A DNA stretch of 64,000 bases. It comes from Amycolatopsis alkalitolerans. GTDB taxonomy: Bacteria > Actinomycetota > Actinomycetes > Mycobacteriales > Pseudonocardiaceae. Of this stretch, positions 16,146 through 24,790 are shown piece by piece; the first letter of the stretch is position 1, and each line of letters starts with the position of its first letter. A program made the translations under genes and the position numbers. Location of the stretch: assembly GCF_006152065.1 (NCBI RefSeq), contig NZ_VDFW01000016.1, forward strand, positions 62,001 through 126,000. Reading direction: 5' to 3'. The notes under the pieces are model-generated. The model saw only the letters and a list, made by a program, of their open reading frames with translations, had not been told where the DNA came from and made no database searches.

Positions 16146-17564
16146 ATGGAAAGCGGTGAGATCGCGGTACCCGCGCGGCTGCGCGCGTCCTGGCGGCGCA
16201 GCGAGCGGTACGGCGCCCCGGTGGACGAGGTGCAGCCCGTGTTCACCGGCAGCGTCGACGACGCGTCGCTGTTCTTCGAATGCGGGGACGAGGTGCTGCG
16301 CGGCCTGCACGAGACGCTCGCGAACGAGCCGGTCAGCCTGATGCTCACCGACAGCGAAGGCCTCGTGCTCAGCCGGCTGTGCGGGGACAGCGGCATCCTG
16401 CGTTCGCTGGACGGCGTCCATCTCGCGCCGGGCTTCTCCTACTCCGAACGCAACGCCGGCACCAACGGCCTCGGGCTCGCGCTCGCCGACCGCGCGCCAT
16501 CGCTGGTCAGCGCCCAGCAGCACTACTGCTCGGGGCTCTGGGGCTACACCTGCGCGGCGGCGCCGGTGCTCGACCCGGCCAGCGGGGCCCTGCTGGGCAG
16601 CGTCAACCTGACCACCTGGTCGGACTCGTCGAAAGAGCTGCTGCTCGCGCTCGCGCAGGCCGCGGCGGGCAACACGTCGGCGCTGATGATGGCCCGCGGC
16701 AGCGGGCGCCGGCCACGGCCCGCGCCGCGTGGCGAGGTGTTCCGGGTGTACGCCGACCGGCTGCGCGACGACGGGCCGCGGCTGTCCGCCGGCTGGGAGA
16801 ACGCGCTGGACGAGGCCACGCAGGCGATGCGGTCCGGACGCGTGGTGGCCGTCGTCGGCGAGGCCGGCGCGGGCAAGACGGCGCTCGCGTCACTGGCGCG
16901 GCGGTCGGTGCGGTCCCGCGAACGGGTGCTCAACGCGCGGCCGCCGGCGCCGCGGGACGCGGGCGCGTGGCTCGCGTTGTGGGCGCCCGAGGTGGGCAAG
17001 ACGGACACGTGCGTGATCATCTCGGGGGTGGACGCGCTGCCGGCGTCGGCCGCCGGAGAGCTGCTGCCGGTGCTGTCGGCGGCGCTCCCGGCGGCGCTCC
17101 CGGCGGCGCCGGCACCGTTCGCGGTGACCGCCGAGGACCCCGGCGAGATCCCGGAGCCGCTCGCCGAACTCGTGGACACGGTCGTGGAAGTACCAGCGCT
17201 GCGGTACCGGCCGGACGACGTGCTGCCGCTGGCCCGGTATTTCGCCAGGCAACGGGAATTCTCCCCCGCGGCGGCGCGGGCGCTGACCGCGTACCAGTGG
17301 CCGGGGAACGTGCGGCAACTGCGCGAAGTGGTGCGCCAGGCGGCGGCGCGCGCCGACGTGATCGACACGCGGCACCTCGCCCCGGAGGTCTTCACGGGCG
17401 CGACCCGGCGCCTGACGCGCATCGAGACGATCGAACGCGACGAGATCGTGCGGTGCCTGGCGCAGGGCGCGAGCATCGCCGAGGCGAGTTCGCTGCTCGG
17501 CATGAGCCGCGCGACGATCTACCGGAAGATCGCGCACTACGACATCACGATGCCCGGCCGGTGA
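16146..17564 (+). CDS. GAF-AAA-Fis transcriptional activator (MimR/AcoR-like)
   Basis: 472 residues in three parts. An N-terminal GAF-type sensor (about 1-180) contains LAPGFSYSERNAGTNGLGLAL and GLWGYTCAAAPVLDP. A reduced AAA+ domain (about 215-410) has Walker A GEAGAGKTAL and the conserved WPGNVRQLREVV. A C-terminal Fis HTH contains ASSLLGMSRATIYRKI. There is no GAFTGA loop for sigma-54 contact, in keeping with actinobacteria that lack sigma-54. ATG chosen because GGGAGG stands just ahead. It faces the ADH operon and probably activates it in response to an alcohol, ketone or alkane-derived signal. Confidence 0.88.
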   Translation: MESGEIAVPARLRASWRRSERYGAPVDEVQPVFTGSVDDASLFFECGDEVLRGLHETLANEPVSLMLTDSEGLVLSRLCGDSGILRSLDGVHLAPGFSYSERNAGTNGLGLALADRAPSLVSAQQHYCSGLWGYTCAAAPVLDPASGALLGSVNLTTWSDSSKELLLALAQAAAGNTSALMMARGSGRRPRPAPRGEVFRVYADRLRDDGPRLSAGWENALDEATQAMRSGRVVAVVGEAGAGKTALASLARRSVRSRERVLNARPPAPRDAGAWLALWAPEVGKTDTCVIISGVDALPASAAGELLPVLSAALPAALPAAPAPFAVTAEDPGEIPEPLAELVDTVVEVPALRYRPDDVLPLARYFARQREFSPAAARALTAYQWPGNVRQLREVVRQAAARADVIDTRHLAPEVFTGATRRLTRIETIERDEIVRCLAQGASIAEASSLLGMSRATIYRKIAHYDITMPGR

Positions 17565-17622
17565 AACGGCGCGGCGGGCGGGCCGACGACTCACCGCGGA
17601 ACTGCTCGCCGGCACGCCCTGA

Positions 17623-18435
17623 CTAACCATTCCCGACGGTGAGGCGCTCCCCGGCGCGGACCATCCGGACCGGTCCGTCGAACTCCGACGCGGCCTCATC
17701 GCGCAGATGCCGCAGCCAATGCCGTTCGGTGCACGAGAAATGCGTCAGCGCCAGTTCGCGCACCCCGGCTCGCGCCGCGATGCGGCCCGCGTCGCCGCCG
17801 CACAGGTGGCCGTGCTCGGTGCGGTCGGGGTGGCTGAGGGTGGCTTCCGCCAGCAACAGGTCCGCGTCCGCGGCGAGTTTCACCGCCGCGTCGGTCGTCC
17901 CGGTGTCCCCGGTGTAGGCGAGCGCCGCTCCCCCGGCCTCGACCCGGATCCCGCAGTTCGGCAGGACGTGACGCAACTCGTGCACGCCGATCGTGGCGTC
18001 ACCGATCTCGAACACCTCACCCGGTTCGTACTCGCGCACGTCGAAGGCGCGCTCGAAAGCCTTGTCCAGCAACGGGATCGTGGTCACCGGGAACAGCGCG
18101 GCCCAGCGGGTGAACAGCTCGCGCGCACCCGCCGGCACGAGCAGCGGCACCGCCCGCATCTCGTCCACGCGCGCCGCGGGACCGCCTGGATAGGTCATCG
18201 TCGCGCTCAGCAGGGACTTCCCGATCGGCAGCAGATCGTAGCAGTGGTCCGCGTGCAGGTGGCTGACGACGATCGCGTCCAGCAGCGTCGCGTCCGTGAC
18301 CGCGGACAGCGCGGTCGCGATCCCGGGTCCGCAGTCCAGGAGGATCTGCGCCGAGGCGGTTTCCACTAGATACCCGGAGCTCGCTTGCCCGTCGGCCGGC
18401 ATACCGGACCGACAGCCGAGAACAGTGAGCCGCAT
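17623..18435 (-). CDS. MBL-fold metallo-hydrolase (RNase Z/cyclic phosphodiesterase-like)
   Basis: A 270-residue metallo-beta-lactamase-fold protein. The di-zinc motif HLHADH lies at 59-64, with further ligands in ALAYTGDTG (Asp) and ELALTHFS (His). The N-terminal MRLTVLGCRSGMP and LLDCGPG match the RNase Z/ElaC-like branch, but there is no tRNA-binding exosite arm. It probably hydrolyses a phosphodiester or lactone. ATG at 18435 with AAGG upstream. Not obviously linked to its neighbours. Confidence 0.83.
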   Translation of the reverse strand: MRLTVLGCRSGMPADGQASSGYLVETASAQILLDCGPGIATALSAVTDATLLDAIVVSHLHADHCYDLLPIGKSLLSATMTYPGGPAARVDEMRAVPLLVPAGARELFTRWAALFPVTTIPLLDKAFERAFDVREYEPGEVFEIGDATIGVHELRHVLPNCGIRVEAGGAALAYTGDTGTTDAAVKLAADADLLLAEATLSHPDRTEHGHLCGGDAGRIAARAGVRELALTHFSCTERHWLRHLRDEAASEFDGPVRMVRAGERLTVGNG

Positions 18436-18586
18436 ACGTGCCTTCCGATCTGCCGTCGTTACCCTGTCCGCGCGCACCCCGGCGACCGGTAGCCCGCGCT
18501 GGCTTTCTGGCACTATGCCTGGAAAATCGATCCGGCGGAGCTTCGCGCGGTCAAGACCAAACGAGCGATTCGCCGTGCCTATCGAG

Positions 18587-19495
18587 TCAGAGATCGAGCA
18601 CCAGCCGAGCCGAACGAGCCCGCGAAACGCACACCATCATGGTTTTGCCCTCGGCGCGCTCCGGTTCGCTCAGCACGGAGTCGCGGTGCTCGACTTCCCC
18701 GTCGATGACCAGGGTTTCGCACGTCCCGCAGGTGCCCTCGCGGCACGAAGACGGCACCGGCACCGCGGCCGCGTCCAGCGCATCCAAAATGGACTCTCCC
18801 GGCGCCACCCGGACCGTGCGCCCGGATGCGGAAGCCTCGACTTCGAACTCCCGCTCGGGCGCCGGATCGGTCTCGCGCGGGTGGAACCGTTCGAGCCGCA
18901 GGCGTTCGGGCGGGCAGGCGCGTTCCGTGGCGGCGAGCAGTGGTTCGGGGCCGCAGCAGTACACCGGGTACGCCGAACCGGCGAGGATTCCGGCGAGCGG
19001 CAGCAGACCGTGCTCGTCCTCCGGCAGGAGCCGGACCCGGTCGCCGTAGCGGGCCAGTTCGGCGGTGAACGCCATCCGTGCGCGCCGCCTGCCGCCGTAG
19101 TACAGCGTCCAATCCGCACCGTCGCGCTCGGCCTCGCGGATCATCGGCAGCAGCGGGGTGATGCCGATGCCGCCGGCCACGAACACATAACCGGGCGCGG
19201 GCACGAGCGGGAAGTTGTTGCGCGGCTCGCCGGCGCTGAGCGTGTCACCGGGTTCGACCACGTCGTGCAGATGGCGGGAGCCGCCGCGGCCGGGCTCCTC
19301 ACGCAGCACCGCGATCCGCCAGCGCCCGCGATCCGCCGGATCGCCGCACAGCGAGTACTGCCGGGTGAGCCCGGCCCGGATCGCCAGGTCGATATGGGCA
19401 CCCGGCGTCCAGCCCGGCAGCCCTTCGCCGGACAGCTCGAACGACACCACGCCCTCGGCCTCAGTGGTCTTCGCGGTCACCAATACCTCTCGCAC
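18587..19495 (-). CDS. PDR/VanB-type oxidoreductase (flavin reductase + 2Fe-2S ferredoxin)
   Basis: A 302-residue electron-transfer protein. The N-terminal flavin-binding barrel has LTRQYSLCGDP, the NAD(P)H-binding domain has VFVAGGIGITPLLPMI and YCCGPEPLL, and the C-terminal plant-type ferredoxin (about 215-302) has Cys ligands in SCREGTCGTCET. It is the reductase half of Rieske oxygenases such as vanillate demethylase. No oxygenase subunit is adjacent, so the partner is elsewhere or unknown. It could supply electrons to the P450 at 26 kb, which is speculative. Confidence 0.88.
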   Translation of the reverse strand: MREVLVTAKTTEAEGVVSFELSGEGLPGWTPGAHIDLAIRAGLTRQYSLCGDPADRGRWRIAVLREEPGRGGSRHLHDVVEPGDTLSAGEPRNNFPLVPAPGYVFVAGGIGITPLLPMIREAERDGADWTLYYGGRRRARMAFTAELARYGDRVRLLPEDEHGLLPLAGILAGSAYPVYCCGPEPLLAATERACPPERLRLERFHPRETDPAPEREFEVEASASGRTVRVAPGESILDALDAAAVPVPSSCREGTCGTCETLVIDGEVEHRDSVLSEPERAEGKTMMVCVSRARSARLVLDL

Positions 19496-19640
19496 GTCCC
19501 CAATGTGGCCACGGGCGGCGCCGCGCGGTGTCCCGATTAGTTCTGCCGATCGAACGGCATGCGTTTTCTATGGTTCCTCGCCCGCGCACGCCGCCGTGCT
19601 GGGATTCCAGCGCGGACAAGACCGATCGAAAGGATGCCCG

Positions 19641-20771
19641 GTGGGTGAGATCCGGATTCGCGCGGCGACCAAGCGGTTCGGCGCCGTCACCGCGGTGGAC
19701 GGGGTGAGCCTCGACATCGCCGACGGCGAGTTCCTGGTGCTGCTCGGCCCGAGCGGATGCGGCAAGTCGACGCTGCTGCGCGCCGTCGCCGGGCTCACCC
19801 CGCTGGACTCCGGCGGGCTCGAACTCGACGGCCGGGACATCACGCACGTCCCGCCGCGCGACCGCGACCTGGCGATGGTGTTCCAGAGCTACGCGCTCTA
19901 CCCGCACCTGTCGGTGGAGCGGAACATCGGCTTCCCGCTGCGTGCGCGCCGCGCCGGTCGCGCGGACATCGACCGGAAGGTCGCCGAGGTCGCACGCACG
20001 CTCGAACTGGCCGGACTGCTGCGGCGGCGCCCGCGTGAGCTGTCCGGCGGGCAGCGCCAGCGTGTCGCGCTCGGCCGGGCGCTCGTGCGCGACCCGGCCG
20101 CGTTCCTGCTGGACGAACCGCTGTCCAATCTGGACGCCAAGCTCCGGGCGTCCACCCGGTACGAGCTCGTCGAGCTGCACCGCCGCTTGCGCACGACCTT
20201 CGTCTACGTCACCCACGACCAGGTGGAGGCGATGACCATGGCCACCCGCATCGCGATCCTCAACGACGGCCGGCTCGAGCAGGTCGGCACGCCCACCGAG
20301 GTCTACGACGAACCGGCTTCGACCTTCGTCGCCGGGTTCCTCGGCTCACCACCGATGAACCTGCTGCACGCCCGCGTCTCCAGCCGCGGGCGGATGCTCT
20401 TCGCCACCGCGCCCGGAATCGACCTCCCGCTCGAGACGATCGGCGACGTCGGCGAAACCGAGGTCGTGCTGGGCATCCGGCCCGAGCACCTGCGCCCGCA
20501 CGATCCCCGGCCCGGCCTGCACGGGGTGGTCCGGCTGGTGGAGAACCTCGGCGCCGAGGAGATCGCCTACTGCGAGGTCGGGCCCGCCCGGCTCGCGGTC
20601 CGCGGCCCGCGCCCGCTCGGCCTCGCGCCCGGCGACACGGTCGGCCTCGCGGCCGAACCGGAACACCTGCACCTGTTCAGCCCTGCCGGCGGCCGTCGCC
20701 TGGTCTGGCAGGACGACCCCGCTCCGTCCCGTCCCAACGAAGAACCGGAACAGCAAGGAGTACCTGCATGA
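19641..20771 (+). CDS. ugpC: ABC transporter ATP-binding protein (UgpC/MsmK type)
   Basis: A 376-residue ATPase: Walker A GPSGCGKST, signature LSGGQRQRVALGRAL, Walker B AFLLDEPLSNLDAKL, H-loop VTHDQ, and a C-terminal TOBE/OB regulatory domain (about 240-370). It energises sugar or glycerophosphodiester uptake. The GTG start at 19641 is supported by AAGG upstream. It is first in a five-gene operon; its stop overlaps the binding-protein ATG (ATGA). Confidence 0.9.
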   Translation: MGEIRIRAATKRFGAVTAVDGVSLDIADGEFLVLLGPSGCGKSTLLRAVAGLTPLDSGGLELDGRDITHVPPRDRDLAMVFQSYALYPHLSVERNIGFPLRARRAGRADIDRKVAEVARTLELAGLLRRRPRELSGGQRQRVALGRALVRDPAAFLLDEPLSNLDAKLRASTRYELVELHRRLRTTFVYVTHDQVEAMTMATRIAILNDGRLEQVGTPTEVYDEPASTFVAGFLGSPPMNLLHARVSSRGRMLFATAPGIDLPLETIGDVGETEVVLGIRPEHLRPHDPRPGLHGVVRLVENLGAEEIAYCEVGPARLAVRGPRPLGLAPGDTVGLAAEPEHLHLFSPAGGRRLVWQDDPAPSRPNEEPEQQGVPA

Positions 20772-22144
20772 TCACCACACGTTCACGTGCCGGGGGCATC
20801 GTCGCCCTGGCCGTGCTGTTCGGCGCCTCCGCCTGCGGGGTCGGCACCCCGTCGGCGAACTCGCCGGGCACCGTCGCCAAGGCCCCGGAGCTGGCGCCCG
20901 GCCAGCAGGTGTCGATCGTGTTCGAAAGCTACAACTTCGGCCTGGCCGGCACCTGGACGGACACCTTCAACGAGCTCATCGGCCAGTTCGAGAAGAAGTA
21001 CCCGAACATCAAGGTGACCCCGCAGAAGCCGACCGGAAGCGACCCGAACCCCGCGCACAACTCCACGGCCAGCGTGCAGACGGAGATCGCCGCGGGCAAC
21101 CCGCCGGACGTGGCCCAGCTCGGGTTCGACACCCTCGACTTCGCCGTCAACCAGCTCGGCGCGCAGCCGCTGCCCGATCTGGTCGGCAAGAGCGAGCTCG
21201 ACGGCGAGTTCGGCGGGCAGTTCCCCTACGCGCAGGCGATCCGCACCATCGGCGACTACCACGGCAAGACCTACGGCGTGCCGTTCGTGCTGTCCACGCC
21301 CGTGCTCTACTACAACGCGACCCTCTTCCGGCAGGCCGGGCTGAACCCGGACGACCCGCCGAAAACCTGGGACGAGGTGCTGGCCGACGGTCAGAAGATC
21401 AAGCAGGCCACCGGCAAGGACGGCGCCTACGCCGACTGCCTGACCCGGTCCGCGAGCGACTGGTGCTTCCAGAGCCTGGTGCGCTCCAACGGCGGCCGCG
21501 TCCTCTCGCCCGATCGCACCCAGCTGACCTTCGACCAGCCGCAGGTCACGCAGGTCGTCAAGAAGATGCAGGACATGGTGAACGCGGGCGCGACGCCCAA
21601 GCTCAGCCAGCTGCAGGCCACCAACGAGATGCCCCGCGGTGACCTCGGCATGATGCTGGAGAGCAGCGCCGCGCAGGGTGGGTACCTCAAGGGCGCCAAG
21701 GGCGCGAACTGGGAGCTGCGCGCCGCCCCGATGCCCAGCTTCGGCGGGCAGCCGACGGTGCCGACCAACTCCGGTGCCGCGCTGTACGTCTTCTCCAAGG
21801 ACCCGGCCAAACAACGCGCCGCGTGGGACCTGATCAAGTTCCTGACCAGCCCGCAGGCCTACGACACCATCACCAGCAAGATCGGCTACCTGCCGCTGCG
21901 GCTCGGCCTGCTGAACGACCCGGCGCATCTGCAGCCGTGGGCGGCCAAGAACCCGCTGATCAAGCCCAATGTGGACCAGCTGTCGCGGGTCGAGCCGTGG
22001 GTCGCCTTCCCCGGCACCAACTTCCAGCAGATCCGCGACGCGATGATGGACGCGGTCGAGAAGTCCGTGTACCAGGGCGCCGACCCGCAGGCGTCGCTCA
22101 CCGCGGCGAAGCAGCAGGTGGCCTCGCTGGTGCCGGCCAAGTGA
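20768..22144 (+). CDS. ugpB: Extracellular solute-binding lipoprotein (UgpB-like)
   Basis: A 458-residue ABC solute-binding lipoprotein. The signal peptide ends in the lipobox ASAC. The mature protein has the family-1 binding fold with NPPDVAQLGFDTLDFAV, YGVPFVLSTPVLYYN and VPTNSGAALYVF. This resembles UgpB, which binds sn-glycerol-3-phosphate or glycerophosphodiesters. The substrate is inferred from the GpdQ-like phosphoesterase encoded immediately downstream with overlapping stop/start. Confidence 0.9.
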   Translation: MITTRSRAGGIVALAVLFGASACGVGTPSANSPGTVAKAPELAPGQQVSIVFESYNFGLAGTWTDTFNELIGQFEKKYPNIKVTPQKPTGSDPNPAHNSTASVQTEIAAGNPPDVAQLGFDTLDFAVNQLGAQPLPDLVGKSELDGEFGGQFPYAQAIRTIGDYHGKTYGVPFVLSTPVLYYNATLFRQAGLNPDDPPKTWDEVLADGQKIKQATGKDGAYADCLTRSASDWCFQSLVRSNGGRVLSPDRTQLTFDQPQVTQVVKKMQDMVNAGATPKLSQLQATNEMPRGDLGMMLESSAAQGGYLKGAKGANWELRAAPMPSFGGQPTVPTNSGAALYVFSKDPAKQRAAWDLIKFLTSPQAYDTITSKIGYLPLRLGLLNDPAHLQPWAAKNPLIKPNVDQLSRVEPWVAFPGTNFQQIRDAMMDAVEKSVYQGADPQASLTAAKQQVASLVPAK

Positions 22145-22998
22145 CCGCCCCGGTCCCGGAACTGACCCTGATCCAGTTCAGCGACACGCATCTGGGTGCG
22201 GCCGGCGAGCGGATGCACGACACCGTGGACACCTACGCCACGCTGGAGGCCGCGCTCGCCACAGTGCTGTCGTCCGGCACGCGGGTGCACGGCCTGCTGC
22301 TCACCGGCGACCTGGCGGACAACGGGAAACCGGAGGCTTACCGCCGGCTGGCGTCGGCGCTGGCCCCGGCCGCGGAAAAGCTCGGCGCGGACATCGTCTA
22401 CGCGATGGGCAACCACGACGAGCGGGCGGCCTTCCGCGCGGAGCTACTGTCCACTTCGGACGCGGTGGGCCCGGTGGACTCGGTGCACTGGATCGAGGGC
22501 GTGCGGATCCTCGTGCTGGACAGCAGCACGCCGGGCCGGCCCGACGGCAGGCTCGAACCCGGTCAGCTGGAGTGGTTGCGCGCGCGGCTGGCGAGCCCGT
22601 CGCCTCGGGGCAGCATCCTGGTGATCCACCATCCACCGCTGCCCTCGCCCGTGCCGTCGGCGCATCTGTTGCGGCTGCACGACGCCGGGGACCTGGCCGC
22701 CGCGCTGGCGGGCAGCGACGTCCGGATGATCGTCACCGGGCACGCGCATCACACCGGATGCGGGGCGCTGGCCCGGATCCCGGTGTGGGTCTCGCCCGCG
22801 CTCGCCTACCGCTGCGACCCGTTGCCGCCGCCGAACCGGCTGCGGGGCCGGGTGGGCGCGGGGATCAGCCGGATCGACCTGATCGACGGCGTCTTCGTCG
22901 CCACCGCGGTCGAGATCGGCGACGCTCCGCTGGTGTACGACAACGAAAGGGACGCGACAGTGCGCCACGCCATCGAGAAGTTCTTCCAGGACGAGTGA
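22141..22998 (+). CDS. Metallophosphoesterase (GpdQ/CpdA-like)
   Basis: A 285-residue binuclear phosphoesterase: FSDTHLG, LLTGDLADNG, MGNHDER, VIHHPP and VTGHAHHTG supply the canonical metal ligands. The size and the absence of a signal peptide match cytosolic GpdQ/CpdA enzymes, which cleave glycerophosphodiesters or cyclic nucleotides. Lying between ugpB (GTGA overlap) and the permeases, it probably hydrolyses the imported substrate; the order is unusual for ugp operons. Confidence 0.85.
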   Translation: MTAPVPELTLIQFSDTHLGAAGERMHDTVDTYATLEAALATVLSSGTRVHGLLLTGDLADNGKPEAYRRLASALAPAAEKLGADIVYAMGNHDERAAFRAELLSTSDAVGPVDSVHWIEGVRILVLDSSTPGRPDGRLEPGQLEWLRARLASPSPRGSILVIHHPPLPSPVPSAHLLRLHDAGDLAAALAGSDVRMIVTGHAHHTGCGALARIPVWVSPALAYRCDPLPPPNRLRGRVGAGISRIDLIDGVFVATAVEIGDAPLVYDNERDATVRHAIEKFFQDE

Positions 22999-23002
22999 GA
23001 AG

Positions 23003-23941
23003 ATGTTCGTCGAGGTACCGGCACCGGCTGTCATCGCGCCACCCCGCGTGGCGCGGCCGCCGGTGCCGCGGCGCCTGCTGCGCGCCGTGTCGCCCTATCT
23101 GTACCTGGCCCCGTCGCTGGCGCTGCTGGTGATCTGGACCTACCGCCCGCTCGTGCAGACCGCGCAGCTGTCGTTCTACTCATGGAACCTCCTGCCCACC
23201 CAGCCGATGACGCCGGCGGGGCTGGACAACTACCGGCGCCTGTTCGCGCTGCCGGCCGTGGGCCAGTCGGTGCTGCGCACCCTGCTGATCATCGCCGGCC
23301 TGCTGCTGTTCACCGTCGTGGTGCCGGTGGCCGTCGGCCTGCTGACGCAACGCATCCGGGGCCGCGCCCGCTCGGTGTACCAGGCGCTGGTGTTCCTGCC
23401 GTTCCTGGTCCCGCCCGTGGCGAGCGCGACGGTCTGGCAATGGCTGCTCGATCCCAGCGGCGGGATCGTCAACCGGGTGCTGGGCACACACGTGAACTGG
23501 CTGCACGACAGCAAATGGGCGCTGGGCGCGATCATCGTGATGACCGGGTGGTACCTGCTGGGCTTCGCGGTGCTCGTGGTGGCCGCGGGCCTGTCGAACA
23601 TCAACCACGACTACACCGAGGCGGCCATGATCGACGGCGCCTCCCGTGGCCAGATCAGCCGGTGGATCACCTTGCCGCTGCTGTCCCCCACGCTCGTGTT
23701 CCTGGTGCTGATGACCATCCTGCTCTCGGCACAGTGGACGTTCCCGCTGATCGACACGATCACCCAGGGCGGCCCGTCCGGCGCCACGACCAACGTCTAC
23801 TACCTGCTGTGGCAGTACAGCTTCCAGAGCTTCGACGCCGGCCTGAGCACGGCCGCCGGAATCCTGCTGTTCGTGGTGTTCGGCGCCATCGCGGCGGGCC
23901 TCGTCCTACTCGGCGAGAAACTGACGATCCATGACGATTAG
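23003..23941 (+). CDS. ugpA: ABC transporter permease (UgpA-like)
   Basis: A 312-residue permease with about six membrane helices. The EAA cytoplasmic loop is EAAMIDGASRGQISRWITLPLL, which docks on the ATPase. Helix 1 starts near residue 33 (YLYLAPSLALLVIW). It begins 4 bases after the phosphoesterase stop and pairs with the following permease. Confidence 0.9.
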   Translation: MFVEVPAPAVIAPPRVARPPVPRRLLRAVSPYLYLAPSLALLVIWTYRPLVQTAQLSFYSWNLLPTQPMTPAGLDNYRRLFALPAVGQSVLRTLLIIAGLLLFTVVVPVAVGLLTQRIRGRARSVYQALVFLPFLVPPVASATVWQWLLDPSGGIVNRVLGTHVNWLHDSKWALGAIIVMTGWYLLGFAVLVVAAGLSNINHDYTEAAMIDGASRGQISRWITLPLLSPTLVFLVLMTILLSAQWTFPLIDTITQGGPSGATTNVYYLLWQYSFQSFDAGLSTAAGILLFVVFGAIAAGLVLLGEKLTIHDD

Positions 23942-23953
23942 GAATTGTCCACA

Positions 23954-24790
23954 ATGGATGCTGTAACCGTTCCCGCCGGGGCGGGCTCGCGATGGCGGGC
24001 TCTGCCCGGCCACCTCGTGCTCGGCCTGCTCGGCGTGCTCTGCGTGTTCCCGATCTACTGGCTCTACGCCACCTCCCTGCGGCGGCCCGATCAGGTGCTG
24101 TCGCTGTCACCGATCCCGTGGCCGCTGTCGGTGCAGAACTACACCGACGCGATCGGACTGGTCGACCTGCCCCACCTGCTGCTCAACACGGCTCTCGTCG
24201 CCTTGCTGACCGCGCTGGGCCAGCTCTTCACCGGGCTGCTCGCGGCCTACGCGTTCGCCGCCTGGCAGTTCCGGTTCAAACGGTTGTGCTACCTGGCTTT
24301 CGTGGGCACCTGGCTGGTTCCGTTCCAGGTGACAATGCTGCCCAACTACGTGCTGCTCCTGCAGCTGGGCCTGCTGAACACGCTGGCAGGCGTCATCGTC
24401 CCCAACGTCTGCTCGGCGCTCGGCGTGATCCTGCTGCGCCAGCACCTCGACGGCTTCCCCAAGGAGCTGCTGGAGGCGGCGACGATGGACGGGCGCTCGT
24501 CCTGGCGTACCTTGTGGACCGTCGTGGTGCCGAACCTGCGCGCCCCGCTCGCCGCGCTGACCATCCTGCTGTTCGTGACGGCCTGGAACGAGTACTTCTG
24601 GCCGGCGCTGGTCCTGCAGCGCAGCAACAACGTCCTGCAGCTCGGCCTGCGCAGCTTCCTGATCAGCGAGGGCACCCTCTGGGGGCCGCTGATGGCCGTC
24701 GCCGGCCTGGCCTGCCTGCCCATCCTCGTGCTGTACCTGGTGCTGCGCCGGCACGTCGTCAGCGCCTTCGTCCGCTCCGGCCTGAAGTGA
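23954..24790 (+). CDS. ugpE: ABC transporter permease (UgpE-like)
   Basis: A 278-residue permease with six membrane helices and the EAA loop EAATMDGRSSWRTLWTVVVPNL. A TTG three codons upstream (23945) is an alternative start; ATG is preferred. Last gene of the ugp-like operon. Its 3' end overlaps the convergent MFS gene by 32 bases, so read-through would be antisense to it. Confidence 0.88.
   Translation: MDAVTVPAGAGSRWRALPGHLVLGLLGVLCVFPIYWLYATSLRRPDQVLSLSPIPWPLSVQNYTDAIGLVDLPHLLLNTALVALLTALGQLFTGLLAAYAFAAWQFRFKRLCYLAFVGTWLVPFQVTMLPNYVLLLQLGLLNTLAGVIVPNVCSALGVILLRQHLDGFPKELLEAATMDGRSSWRTLWTVVVPNLRAPLAALTILLFVTAWNEYFWPALVLQRSNNVLQLGLRSFLISEGTLWGPLMAVAGLACLPILVLYLVLRRHVVSAFVRSGLK

Noticed and set aside
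16146-17564. True sigma-54 activator
   Set aside because: The GAFTGA loop is absent and actinobacteria lack sigma-54, so only the fold, not the mechanism, is shared.
19496-19640. Riboswitch or leader RNA before the ugp-like operon
   Set aside because: I saw no conserved riboswitch core or strong structured element; only an ordinary short leader.
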